The notes under the pieces: model-generated
Told to the model about the DNA's origin: nothing
Database searches by the model: none
What the model saw: only the letters and a program-made list of their open reading frames with translations
Translations under genes and position numbers: made by a program
Source: Triglochin maritima
Lineage: Eukaryota > Streptophyta > Magnoliopsida > Alismatales > Juncaginaceae
Direction of reading: 5' to 3'
DNA: 64,000 nucleotides
Assembly (NCBI GenBank): GCA_963682175.1
Contig: OY821777.1
Span: forward strand, 575,501-639,500
Part shown: positions 11,601 to 23,060 of the stretch, piece by piece
Layout: every line of letters begins with the position of its first letter
Numbering within the stretch: the first letter of the stretch is position 1

Positions 11601-12980
11601 CACACCCCTGTTTAAGGTCACTTAACCAGACTATCGTCATCATGATTGGCAATCATTTTCTTTTGACCAGTAAATAAAAAACTATATTAAAAAAGCAAAG
11701 CAACTGTACAAAAAAGGGGCAGCTCAGCCACAAACTCACATCCGAGTCATGCCACAAAAGCCCGAAGCCCCCACACACACTACAACAAAACACCTCTAAA
11801 GCGCAAATTAAGCATCAGAAAGTAACGACCCAGGCGTGCTTCAGGCACTCGAAACCTGAAGAACTAGACCACCCACAACTCTTACACCAATCATGCAACC
11901 AATCAAGTGTCCTGGTGTAAATGGAAGCCTCTGAGAGTAGACTAGTGTTCCGGAAAATCAAGTGGTTTCTGGGTTGTCATTGGCAATAATATAAGCACGC
12001 ATCCTGCTACTGCAACATGAACATCCGCTGTTAAGCCAACATGACTTTCGGTGGACAATTTCCCAGCACCTTACTTGTGTGATAGTATGATCCGCAATCT
12101 CAAATAGTGTCTTCCATTTCTTTTGACTGTCCTGGATTTACATTTGAACTACTGTATTTCCCTTTACATTCGACATGATGAGCTCAAATACATATGTTCA
12201 CCTGTGTGAATCGATTTCCCTAATTGGATAAACTTTATATGTTTCAGGATTTGATAGTTACTAACTACGAGATTTTTTTGGATTGGTCCAACTACGAGAA
12301 ATTATAGTAGATATTTCCAGTTCTCACATGTAGTAGAGCTAGGCAAGGATTTCAAAGACGGAAGAAGATACAAGTTACACACTGTCATCTTTTTCACAAA
12401 CAGCTGAATGTTTTTTTCTCTTTTAAGACCATACGTCTGAAAGTAGTACACTTTTTTTTCATTTCCTGTTTCTTCATGAATCAAGTGATTGTATTTTTGT
12501 GAAGATTAGGCTTCTTATAGAAATCTATTTTCCGTACTACTGTTGGAAATGGGATGGTTATTACCAGGAATTTGGAACTGCATTATTTTCTTTCTTTGTC
12601 AACAATACGCACATTCTTTGTCCTTCCCCTACAAACCTTATAAGAATGAGCATTTGTGACCATATAACTATAGTGCCATTGCTGTTTTGTAGTGATTTGC
12701 TCTTTGATTTTCTCTCGTGAACTGACAGGGTAATGATGTTGGAACACAGTACAGATCTGGAATATACTTCTACTCACCTGATCAAGAAAAAGAAGCAAGA
12801 GAATCTTTGGCGAATCATCATCAGAAGATGAACAGGGAAATCGTTACTGAGATCCTCCCTGCGAAGAAGTTCTACCGAGCCGAGGAGTACCATCAGCAGT
12901 ACCTTGAAAAAGGAGGTCGTCTTGGGGCAAAACAGTCTGCAGCAAAAGGTTGCAATGATCCAATCCGCTGCTACGGCTGA
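8642..12980 (+). CDS. MSRA: Peptide methionine sulfoxide reductase A, cytosolic type
   Basis: MsrA reduces the S-form of methionine sulfoxide in proteins, repairing oxidative damage with thioredoxin as reductant. Two exons, 8642-8938 and 12729-12980, give 182 residues, usual for the cytosolic plant type. The catalytic Cys24 is in the signature GAGCFWGVE; the [23 protein letters not shown] core spans the splice junction. The C-terminal [10 protein letters not shown] carries the resolving cysteines (Cys174, Cys180). The ATG is the first in frame and no transit or signal peptide precedes the domain, so a cytosolic location is inferred. Exon 1 is strikingly GC-rich while the rest is not. The single intron is 3.8 kb, unusually long, and carries repeat debris. 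Confidence 0.93.
11650..11990 (-). mobile_element. Possible LINE 3' fragment inside the MsrA intron
   Basis: Read on the minus strand this stretch ends in a T/A-rich tail near 11670-11700 and, before it, gives broken translation fragments resembling the far C-terminal part of plant L1-type reverse transcriptases. It also contains CACTACAACAAAA (11779), which looks like a CACTA start but has no partner or subterminal repeats. The assignment is tentative. Confidence 0.3.
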
Positions 12981-14279
12981 GTTCTCACTACCTTGAAATG
13001 GTACTAGTATTACCTGCTAAATGAAATATCGGTACTTCTCTGAGAAGAATACAACAATAATAAGTCATCTTGTTTATATACTTTGTTGTTTCTTTGCAAT
13101 GTCGAGTCAAATGTGCTCGTCTCCATTTGATGTATCTATGAAACCTTTAACGTTGGTAAATGTACTTATAACGATCTTAAGTTACTAATGCATCGTAACA
13201 TAATGTACTTATCCCGTAAGCATTTCAATAGTGTTAAATTACCAGTGCATGCTCTCTTTATGAAACGGGTTTGAAAACTTTACACGAGTACGTTACTACG
13301 TGACATCAATTATTGTTTTCTTCAATGATTTGCTCATATTCTTCTTAAAGTGTTCATGATGATGTCTTGGTCACATCAATTGCATTGCTTCAATAATTCC
13401 ACATGGGATGAGGCCACAGCTCCAACATGATGGGTTAACCAGAAAAGAAAACAAGACAGTTTGCTCCACTTTAGACAACCAAACCATGAAAGATTGAGAT
13501 GCGTATTTCCCATGGATGTGTTGTGTCTCCCTTGGGGGTCTACCATAGGTGGAGAATGGTGCAACTCAGTGTGAATATGTGATGCTTATTTTCTGTTCTC
13601 CAAGTTTTGTTAGTAGTAAATAAGCAACACTTTTGTTATGTTTCATCTTGCTGTTGTAGACATAGATTTCTGAAGATATTCTCGAAGGTAGGCATAGAAG
13701 GTTAGCTACTGTTCTCAGGATTCGACAAAGGTGAATTCATTTTGTGACATCTTTGACATATATGCTGCAGGGCTATATTTGATACAGATTGAGACACACA
13801 CATCTAATTCCGTTTATACCCCTAATCAAATAACAATGCATTCAGAAATGGGCATCTTATTAGCTAAGCTCCAATGCTCTGTTACCACATAACAAGTGGC
13901 AGCAGCCCATGTGGACGTGATCTGAATCAAACAGAACAGACAGCAAACGAACTCTCAAATCTTCTTCTTTGCCCATGCTTTCTACTCTATTTTCGATATA
14001 TATCAGAGGGGACCTTCACCCTTTCTGAATATATCAGAATAATCAGTTTGGGAAGAAAATAGTCTCTTCATTTTTTTCATGGAAAATTATTATGCAAAAA
14101 ACTCTAATTACTACAGCTCAGATAAAATGAACTTTAGACCGGTTAAAGTTGTCAAAGTGGCTTTGTCGTCATCGGGGGAATTTTGGTTTAGTCGCCGAAG
14201 AGAATAGAAAATTTTAACGTGTGGACTTTAAGTGATTTGAAGTCAGAGTTAAAACTTAAAAGTAGACGAAAGACTTTAA
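12981..14279. other. 3' flank of MsrA, no gene seen
   Basis: Probable MsrA 3' UTR followed by AT-rich spacer. ORFs of about 60 codons near 13376-13564 and 13874-14062 show no domain. Confidence 0.5.
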
Positions 14280-14737
14280 GACCACCCTTTAAAGGTGGTC
14301 TTTTTTGGGCGCTCAAAATGCCCTTCCTTAATGGGAGGGCGGATTCGGGCGGGATCCTCCGGGATATCCGCTCGGGCAACCAATTTGGGGGTCCACGTGT
14401 CTCCTGGATTGGGTGAATTTTTATTTTATTTTGTTTTGTTTTTGATTTATTGATTTCAAAAATATTTTAAAATCGTTTTTTCAAAAAAATAATGAAAATA
14501 TGTTTTTTATTTGTTTATATTTTTTTAAAAAAAATTTGACATTTTTTGTGTGTTTTACCTAGAATTTATCCCCAAATGACGTGGGGAGGGAATGTAAGGC
14601 GTTTGAGTTGTTTCTGGGTGTGATTAAGAAAAATTTAGGAAGTTTGGTTTGAGCTGATGTGACGGAAAGAGAAGTTGATATGACTGAGAGAGAAAATTGG
14701 ACGTCCAACAACTGCCCGGACACTGTTAACGGTGGTC
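14280..14737. mobile_element. MITE with TAA target duplication (PIF/Harbinger-like)
   Basis: The ends are GACCACCCTTTAAAGG and, inverted, GACCACCGTTAACAGTG. The trinucleotide TAA flanks both sides (14277-14279 and 14738-14740), as expected for PIF/Harbinger insertions. The element is 458 bp and has no coding capacity. Its right subterminal part (GCCCGGACACTGTTA, preceded by ACTGAGAGAGAAAA) resembles the right part of the Harbinger remnant near 39500-39570, suggesting a common source. Confidence 0.65.
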
Positions 14738-14799
14738 TAAGGTATCAAACAAAAAGGTCTACGGGCTTGATTGATCGAGTCATAGTTAACTGAATTTCT

Positions 14800-16025
14800 A
14801 AACATCGCCCCTAAATTACTTAAATCGCCCCTTGAAATTACCAAATTGTCCTTCTCTCATTTCTACTGCTATAACGCGATATTTTACCCTCCTATTACAC
14901 ATCTCTCTTCATCTTCCTCTTATAATCATAAAAAATAATGTTTTGGAGGTCAGTAATAAGCCAACGGACGCCCCAGTGTACTCGAATCTAGTAAAATAAC
15001 TAACATCTTTTTAATAAAAAAATAATAATAAATAACAAAAAATTACGGGCGTCCGACAGAGCCGCCCCACGTAGGAGGGGGCGTCTGGGTAAGACGCCTC
15101 CCCATGGCGTTTTACCCAGACGCCCTGCCCATGGGACGCGCGTCTGTGTAAGACGCCTCCCCCATGGGGGAGGCGTCTTACCCAGACGCCCCCTCCTACG
15201 CGTCGGCGGCTCCGTCGAACGCCCGTAATTTTTATTATTTTTTTAAAAAGATAATTGATTATAAATTTAGATAATTGTTAAATTAATTAATTAATAAGTT
15301 AATAATTACTATATTCGGATGACCGATACCCCTTCGGTACACCGAAAATTCAAAAAATTTCAGATCCAACAATTTTCAAAATCCAAAAAATTTCCAGGGA
15401 GCGAGACCCCCGAACGACCTGTCGAGGTGGTATTTTTGTAAGTCATGATGTTTTGCCACCGGGGGATTTGGGATCTTAAAAAATGTTGGATCTGGAAATT
15501 ATTTGAATCTTCATCACTTGCAAAAAACTCATTGTAATCCGACCGGTTACCACCAAAAACTTGCAAAGAAACGTCAAATAATTTGAGATAACACACCGTA
15601 TAATTTTAATTTGACAAAAAAAACGAGACGTCTGGCTAAGACGCCTCCACCATGGTTGAGGCGTCTTATCCAGACGCCTCGACCATGGTACAAGCGTCTG
15701 GCTAAGACGCCTCTACCATGGTGGAGGCGTCTGGCTAAGACACCTCTACCATGGTGGAGGCGTCTTAGCCAGACGCCTCCACCATGGTACAAGCGTCTTA
15801 GCCAGACGTCTGAGTCGGAAAAAAAATCCGCCTCCATTTTTTCGCCTGATCTAGGTGGTTTTTCAGACATTTTCGTGGTGTTGGTACTAGGAATGTTAGT
15901 AAAACTGAGTCAAAAACATTGTTTAAAGACACGGGACGATATGTGTATTAAATATATTGTTAAGGGCAATTTGGTAATTTCAAGGGGCGATTTAAGTAGT
16001 TTTGGGGTGACGTTTAGTAGTTCCC
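14800..16025 (-). mobile_element. Non-autonomous fold-back MULE derivative C
   Basis: The left end reads CTGAATTTCTAAACATCGCC; the right end, inverted, reads GGGAACTACTAAACGTCACC. Both ends carry a 7-base flank TAGTTAA (14793-14799 and 16026-16032). Internal parts: a GGCGTCT arm (15050-15225), a stretch translating on the minus strand as GGNRSDYNEFFASDEDS (about 15500-15560), matching the N-terminal part of the full transposase, a second arm (15625-15815), and the transposase first exon with its ATG near 15872 on the minus strand. The coding content is a deletion remnant only. Confidence 0.75.
15625..15815. repeat. GACGCC fold-back arm of element C
   Basis: Repeated palindromes centred on CCATGG, flanked by GGAGGCGTCT and its complement, produce mutually antisense ORFs of apparently repetitive protein. 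These are repeat artefacts. Confidence 0.85.
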
Positions 16026-16462
16026 TAGTTAATGGTAGGAGAAATCAAAAGGTTATGGACCATGATGTAAATAAAAAGAAGTAAAGGGTTTTTTCTCTAA
16101 GTTCCTCGGGCAGCCAACGACCATGACCAGTACAGTAGGTAGCATTGTAGAAACCAAACACATATAAATAACATATCCACCAGTGTCAGAAACAGAGTTC
16201 GAGAACAACAACAACAATAACAATCCCAACCCAAAAACCCTAGTTTTGTGACCCTTCTCTAGTTCCTACCACCTCTGAAACTGGAGCCCTAAAAGTAAAA
16301 ACGTTTTTTTTATTTGTTTTTCTGAGTTGTTTTTGCTTGTGATTTCTGGATTTGGATTAGATTTGTTTGGTTTGGTTTGGTTTCAGGAGGAAAGTTGGTT
16401 AAATGGGGAGGTAGCTGTGGTGATGGTGGTGAGTTTGGTTTGTGGTTTGAAGTGGGAGAGAG

Positions 16463-19400
16463 ATGGATGGGAGTGGAGGATCTTTCGTGGCGGTCAGGAG
16501 GATCGGGATCGATAGCCACTCTTCTACTGGTATAATTTTCCACTGTTACATCAGTAATTCGATGCTCAAGTTTTTGTGCTTAGTATTAATGTGTGATTGG
16601 TTCGTAGGAAGTGTTGTTCAATTATGTAGTTTAATTTCCAAAACCTCAATTCGCTTACCAATGACCTATCCAAAATAATGCTTACTAATGATATTGTTTG
16701 GTAAAAGGTATTTATTTATGTTTAAGTGGAGAAATGGAACATCTTTGTGTCACAGACTCACAATGATAAAATTTGACCGCCCTTGGTATTAGAGTAGAAT
16801 TTAGAGAGCCCCTTCCAAGTATATTTTAAATTGGAACTCTGGTACTAGGATTATATGGTTTTATTCAAATCAACCATTCAGATTGATTCTAAAACTCTGG
16901 TTCCCTGTTTGTTTGTTTTTTTAGTTTTTTTCAATGTTCACGTAGGCGACTGCCCGTCGGCGTGGTCGCATGTGCGACCACCGCCTTTCGCCCAGCAAAG
17001 CTGGGCGAAATGGGTGGTCACCTCGCCTAGGCGATAGCCGTTGGAGGCATTCCTAGGCGATAGCCGTTCGGATTGTCGACCGCCTAGGTGATAGCCGTTG
17101 GAGTCAACCACCGATGGACATCGACGAGCAATATGTCCAATCCGACGATGAAGAAACTGAAGAAGATGATGTCTACGTCGACAATCCGAACGAGAACCAC
17201 TCCGACAACTCTGATGGTGGTGGAGGATATGATATGGTTCTCAGTTGGACATTAGATCAATGTGTCAAATGGAATTAGTTAGTTAGCTTGTAATTCTAAT
17301 TTCTCTTTTATCTGCTATTGTATAAACTCTGAGTTACCTTTGTAATCGTACTACTAAGCAATAAATTGTATACCTAAGTGTTTAGGTGGGTAGGGGAGGT
17401 GCCTAGTGAGGTCTTGGTCGAGGAACTATGTATCTTTTTGAAGCCTAAACATGTATGGTATTTTTAGATAATATTTGTGCTTTTTTCCTATTTTTCCTGA
17501 TTTTTTATCTATTTTATCAAATTTAATTGAATTAAAATTAAAAAAAAAAGACCGCCCAGAGATGGGTGGTCGCACAAACGCCCAGGCGACCGGACGCACC
17601 CGGTCGCCTAGGCGTTCCCTGAACACTGGTTTTTTTGCAAAATAGTCACACCCTTAGCTGCAATTATGCTCAGTTTACTTTTGGTAAGATAGAATAGAGG
17701 CAGATAAATTTGTGGGCTTGTGTGGCTTTCGAGCCTTTGAGTGAAACCTGAATAGCATGAGTGCATGACCAAGTGACCACCTTTGCAAAATAGAAATTTT
17801 CAGTTTTGTTGTTGGTTAATGTTAAGGAACAAGGACTGGCATCCCTCATTTATAAATTATGTTATATGATTTGGTGTCTTACAGTCACACTACACATGCC
17901 AATTCTTTCTATATGATATGTACCATGTGGAATCATAATCTAAGTCACATAGTGAACTTGCTCAAGATATAAAACTGAGAACTCAACTGCTGTTTTTGTT
18001 TTTAATTTAAACTGCAATTCATCTTGCACGTCTTGCCAGGTACGTCTTTATTTCAAGCCTAAATCAGATTTTTCGAAACATTTGTATTGAAACCTTTTAG
18101 TCTAATTGACTATTATTATTATTTACTATCTCCGTCCATTGGGTTTTCACAGACTCAAGCTCTCACAGTGTTTGTAGAACACAATGAATAATATTAAGGG
18201 TTCACTAAAGAATCAGGTACTTCCTTTCTGGTTGCAGATGATGTCACCAATAGTTCAGCAGCTTGGATTGGCAGAGGTTTTTCATGTGTTTGTGCTCAAA
18301 GAAAATATACTGATGCCCGCCCGTCATTTGATTTGAGTCCTTCCCAGGTGGCTGTCCTATTCTATCTTTACAACTAAAATGTTTCTCTCTCTTTAGATGA
18401 TTTTTTTCTAGGCAAGCAAACTTATCGAAATGTTCCCCTTTTGAAAAATAAAGAATCTGAGTTTATCATCTATTCTTAATTCTGTTATGCTCTTTTATTG
18501 TATTCAAGGAGGAGAGCTTACAAAAAATTCAAAGCCGCATAGAAGTTGTCTATGATGGTAATAATATTGAACACCAGGTACTATACAAGAAATTTAAAAA
18601 AAAACTTTTCATTCAGAATTTTTTTGCATCCTTTTGTGTCTGTCATTTTCCCATTGTATCACTTGTAAAATTCCAGATTTAACTGTTACCAGTCAAGAAT
18701 TCAATATACTGAAATATTGTAGGAAACATTAAGGGCATTATGGTATGCTGCTTTCCCTGGTGTAGAACTCCATAGCTTAATATCAGTGCAGTGGAAGGAT
18801 ATGGGTTGGCAAGGAAAGGACCCATCTACTGATTTTAGGTGCATGTTCTTCTGTTTGGTAATACTTAGGATGTATATTGTTCTGGAGTTTCTAATTTGCA
18901 GATATTCTTTGAATTGTTATTACAGGGGTGGTGGTTTCCTGTCCCTGGAGAACTTAATTTTCTTTGCAAAGACTTTTCCTGTGAGTTTCAGTCTTCTATA
19001 TAACCTTTACTGTTTCCAACCCCGTTTGCCCGCCTGACTTTAGTGGGGCGGGTAGCGGGCGGAGCCAAACCCGCCCCGCCCCGCCCCGTTTGCAGCCCTC
19101 TCGTAGTCGTAGTTATGTATGACATTCTAAATCAATTCATATCTTGACTCAAGGTCACATAAAAGACCCAGAAATCAAGTGATTAGCCACCTCTAGCCAT
19201 TCACTCTACTTATTTTTTATTTATATTTAGTGATTAGGTAAGCTTGTTGAGCATTCAATCATAGTTTGTAATAGCATACATATTGATAGCACATAGTTGT
19301 TGATTGCTTGTTTGTTGTACTAGTTGTATGAGTTGTCATGTAGTGTGTTTCTGCTTCGGACTGAAATGTAGCTCATCTTTCCCTGAAGAAATCTTTCCAG

Positions 19401-20265
19401 CATCTCCTGCGGAAGCAGGAGGGTGATCGTTCTCCATGGGAGTACCCATTTGCCGTGGCTGGTGTCAACATCACATTTATGCTCATACAAATGCTTGACC
19501 TTGAATCAGGTATCCCCCCCTCCCAATCAGCTTCTGATAGAGTATGATCTTTATTCCTTTGTAATTGCACTTTTTTCTACCGAGCTAATAGGTAAATACC
19601 TGCATGAGTTTAAAGTTTATTTTCCTACATAAACCTCTTTTATGTGAACGTCGTTTTTGTAGTATGATCGTCTGAGAGTTTGAAACATAATGACTGATTA
19701 AGAATATTTTTTGTATTTTTACAATGCAGTAAAACCACGTACTATAACAGGTGCTGTCTTTCTGAAGTTACTTTCAGGTATGTCGAACACATTTATAGTC
19801 TGCTCTTGTGCACTATTTTAGTTGGAAAATGATTCTCTAAGTGAGAATATATCTGTTTGCACTTTCTGCTCTTGTACTGGTCTAAATTGAACAATTATAA
19901 CTCAGTTTTGATATGTTCCTCACACTTTTTATTCAGCTAATGAAAGGGCCTTTGACCTGTTATATTGCATAAGTTTCAAGCTGATGGATCGACAGTGGCT
20001 CGCCATGCATGCCTCGTACATGGACTTCAATGTACATCACCTCAACCATAATAATATAATCTAACTCGACTTTTATATAGTTGTTTCTGTTCAGTTCATG
20101 GGCTTTCCTAATCCTTTTCCTCTCTTCAGTTCCTAACTATTTACTTCATTGATTGGTTTTTAGGCTGTAATGAAAACAACTCGCCGGCAACTAGAACAAG
20201 AACTACTCTTAGACGATATCGAGAGGATAGAAGACATGCCATCATACGGGTTGCTGCTGCCGTAA
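16463..20265 (+). CDS. ELMO domain-containing protein
   Basis: ELMO/CED-12-domain proteins act in small-GTPase signalling in animals; plant roles are poorly known. Nine exons join in frame: 16463-16529, 18238-18347, 18509-18577, 18723-18838, 18926-18980, 19389-19509, 19730-19777, 19937-20031 and 20164-20265, giving 260 residues. The ELMO domain begins around residue 83 (ETLRALWYAAFPGVELHSL), runs through MGWQGKDPSTDFRGGGFLSL and PWEYPFAVAGVNITFML, and ends near the LEQELLLDD segment. The N-terminus MDGSGGSFVAVRRI and the CVCAQRK motif also fit the plant family. The start is the first in-frame ATG of exon 1. Intron 1 carries a complete hAT insertion (16932-17628); since the exons are intact, the gene is presumably spliced normally. 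Confidence 0.88.
16932..17628 (+). mobile_element. Non-autonomous hAT element in ELMO intron 1
   Basis: The ends are CAATGTTCACG and, inverted, CAGTGTTCAGG, flanked by a perfect 8-bp duplication GTTTTTTT (16924-16931, 17629-17636). Subterminal arms repeat GGCGACC/GGTCGCC. The interior keeps an acidic tail-like stretch (17114-17280, rich in Asp, Glu and Asn) of the kind found at the C-terminus of hAT transposases, then a 3' region (ACATGTATGGTATTTT) shared with the element at 35034-36411. No full transposase. Confidence 0.85.
19025..19100. repeat. GC-rich CCCGCC run in ELMO intron 5
   Basis: Short GC-rich stretch with inverted GGGGCGGG and CCCGCCCCGCC runs, out of keeping with the AT-rich intron. 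It looks like a fragment of a small repeat element; ends not found. Confidence 0.4.
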
Positions 20266-20884
20266 AGCAGTAATGATTTCGTCTGTGAGCTCGGCACATA
20301 TGCGGGAGGGAGCGTATATGTTTGCTTGCATTCTCAAAAGTTTTTGCTTCTTTCTTAAAAGTTGAAACACTTGTAGTTATCTATCTCTGTTGTTGGTTTT
20401 GTTTCCTCTTCTTTCATGTAATTGTGCTGTATCTTTTGAAATGCTCCATGGTGTTATGGAGTAACTGCTGAGGCGAGTTGGATGATCTGTTATAGCATTT
20501 CAACTGTATTTATCTGAAAGAAATGTTTGAGCAAGTTATAGATTGGTTTTTTGAATTCTTGCAGTTCCTTCACTAAACATTTGATTTGCCTGCCAGCCTG
20601 CCAAAAATTTGTCGAATGCGTCAGTTCGTAAAAAAATTCAACCAGCACTTAAAAAATATTACTTTGTCAACTACCGTAGCTAAATTAATTAATTCATATT
20701 TAAATTATTCCAACACTACTCATCATATGGTATTAACTTGTCCCGACATACACAAGTCTGGCTTTGTGAACTCAACATCCCTTGGGACAAATTGACAATT
20801 CAGACAACTGGAGGTACCTCAACTAGAAATTATATGTTTTTTTAATATGAGTAGAAATTGTAGGTTCGCGTCCGAATTTTTTTT
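20266..20884. other. 3' flank of ELMO gene
   Basis: Presumed 3' UTR, then AT-rich spacer ending in the eight-T run that borders the 9-kb MULE. No coding signal. Confidence 0.5.
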
Positions 20885-21129
20885 CTGAATTGCTAAACAT
20901 CGTCCCAAAATTACTTAAATCGTCCCTTAAATTTACCAAATTGCACTTCCTCCTATTTTTGCTTATATATCTCACAATTTCACTCTTTTTTCACAACTTT
21001 CTCTTCTTATACCTACTTCAGAAGATTACGAATGTCTCGGAGGCCAGGGAAGCAGCCAGCAGTTCCCCCGGTGTACCCGTATACGGTAACCTTACGTTAT
21101 TTATTTGTTTTCAAAAAAAAATTAAAAAA

Positions 21130-21395
21130 AGTGGTCGGCGTCCGAGGGAGACGCCCCCCGCATGGGGCGGGCATCCGAGGAAGCCGCTCCCCCCCCCGCA
21201 TGGAGCATCTTCCGATGACGCCCGCCCCATGCGGGGGGCGTCTCCCTCGGACGCCTACCAGTAGCGGGAGACGTCTGCGGAAGACGTCTCCCCGATGGAG
21301 GCGACGTCTTCAGAAGACGTCTCCCCTAAGGAGGAGGCGTCTCCGACAGATGCCTCCACCATGCGGGAGGCGTCTCTCGCAGACGCCTCCACAAA
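21130..21395. repeat. Left fold-back arm of the 9-kb MULE
   Basis: GC-rich palindromic units (GGCGTCT / AGACGCC, GGAGACGCC) lie in the first intron of the PMD gene, directly after the donor at 21086. They mirror the arm at 29450-29710 in the transposase first intron. Confidence 0.8.
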
Positions 21396-21419
21396 TTTGT
21401 TTTTAATTTTTATTAAATC

Positions 21420-21660
21420 TGATAATTACTTTAACAAATTGTGATAAATCTTAAAATTTAATTTAACAAATTCTTATTAAGTTTAACATTTGTGATATTT
21501 AGTTTTAACAATTTTTGATTTAGTTTAACAATTGTTTTAATTTAGTTTAACAAATTTTGATTTAGTTTAACAATTGTGATAATTTAGTTTAACAAATTTT
21601 GATTTAGTTTAACAATTGTGATAAATATGATAATTTAGTTTAACAAATTTGTATTTAAAA
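21420..21660. repeat. AT-rich tandem repeat, GTTTAACAA unit
   Basis: About ten diverged copies of TTTAGTTTAACAA(A)TTTTGA follow the left fold-back arm, still inside the PMD first intron. Its acceptor at 21671-21673 follows directly. Confidence 0.8.
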
Positions 21661-21889
21661 TTTCAATTAATAGTCATCGGGTCACAGTGGAGGGAAAGGC
21701 AAGTCAATACCATTACACGTCTTCCGTTCTTTAGAGGATGATTCAGCACCGCGTCATCCACGTAGACGGGGGATATCTGCTTCGGTCAGGAGGGAGAGAG
21801 AGGCATTACGTCGTCGTGAGGAGGATGATGATTCCTTCGATGATGAGCATGTGGACAGTCTCGACGACGGGAGCGACGATGATGACCCG

Positions 21890-23060
21890 TGATGAAGATT
21901 TAAATTTATACCGCAAGTGCACGGCGTCTATGAAGACGTGGCAAGTACGGGTCGAACACAAGGAGGGAGAGATTTCGTAGTTGATGTTATTTTCGATTAA
22001 GAGGAAGAGAGAGAGAAGAAATAAATGGGTTTTGAGATTTTTGGGTTTTAGTTATTTAAAGCAAGAAACAAAAACAATTAAAACTAAAGCAAGAACAAAG
22101 AAGTGAATTCCGTTGGGTGGAGGATTAGATTTAGGTTTAAAGTAGAGAATTACTGAAACTTATTGTAAATCATGTTAGTTATGAAGCATTACAAGATAAA
22201 TGACTTAACATAAACTCAAGTAATCAAAATACACTAATCATGAACTTAAAATAATAACATGCATTCATCATTCTCTAACCCTAATTCCATCACCTCCACC
22301 CTTTGGAAAGAGTTAGAAACTCATGGAGGGAGGAAGAAGAAGGGGTCCTAGAGGAAGTAGAAAAGAAAAACAAGAATTAAAAGACATAATTTTATTACTA
22401 AAATAAAGACAAATAAAAACAACAACTAAAAACTAGGTCTAAGGCCAAGGACCCTTCTAACATCGTTCTCGGGGCTATTTATAGTTGTTACAAGAGACCT
22501 AAGTATAGAATTGGAGAGTACACGTGTCCAGACATGACTGGACAAAATTGGAGCACACGGATCGCCAAGGGGGCGGCGTTTCCGTCGCACAAGGCATGTA
22601 ATATGCGGCGATTTCGCCGCATAATCTTCTCTGATTTGGTCCAGATTTTGGTTGAATGTTTATGGTATGATTTGATCCTCCTTTACGCGTCTGGATTGAT
22701 TCTTTCCATTGTCTTGAGCTCCGGATTAATTCCTTCCATTGTTGGAGATTTATATTTGATTTTTCTTTTAACTTTCTCCACACAATAACTTGGTCCTTTT
22801 ACTTTGCAATCAGGTCCTTGGCATTTTGCAATTAAGCCCTTGACCTTTTTTGTAATTAGCTCCTTGAATGTTTTTATGCTTGGATGCATTTCCATTTGGT
22901 AGAAATGAATCTTTTGCACGCGTTTATGCTCGGAATGTGGGTAATTTGCATTCGGGTCCCTGTATTCTGTAAATACGACTAAACACATACCTTAGTAGCA
23001 TTTATTGATATAAAAGTAATCTAAATGAAAGACATATGATGCAATGTATGCAATGCATCA
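21890..23060. mobile_element. Solo LTR (1.17 kb) inside the PMD exon
   Basis: The sequence begins TGATGAAGAT and ends AATGCATCA, a TG...CA pair with the 5-base inverted termini TGATG/CATCA. The duplication ACCCG flanks it exactly (21885-21889 and 23061-23065). No internal coding region or second LTR exists, so it is a solo LTR left by recombination of a full retrotransposon. Removing it and one ACCCG rejoins the Asp-rich PMD reading frame. Confidence 0.88.

Noticed and set aside
11779..11791. CACTACAACAAAA as a CACTA transposon end
   Set aside because: No subterminal repeats and no inverse end nearby; it lies within a LINE-like fragment.
15574..16084. Antisense pair of ORFs (98 and 157 codons) with Arg/Leu-rich repeats
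   Set aside because: Both come from the palindromic GACGCC arm of a MULE derivative and continue into its terminal repeat.
21032..21406. ORF of 124 codons beginning at the PMD ATG
   Set aside because: Only the first 18 codons are coding; the rest reads through the donor at 21086 into the fold-back arm.
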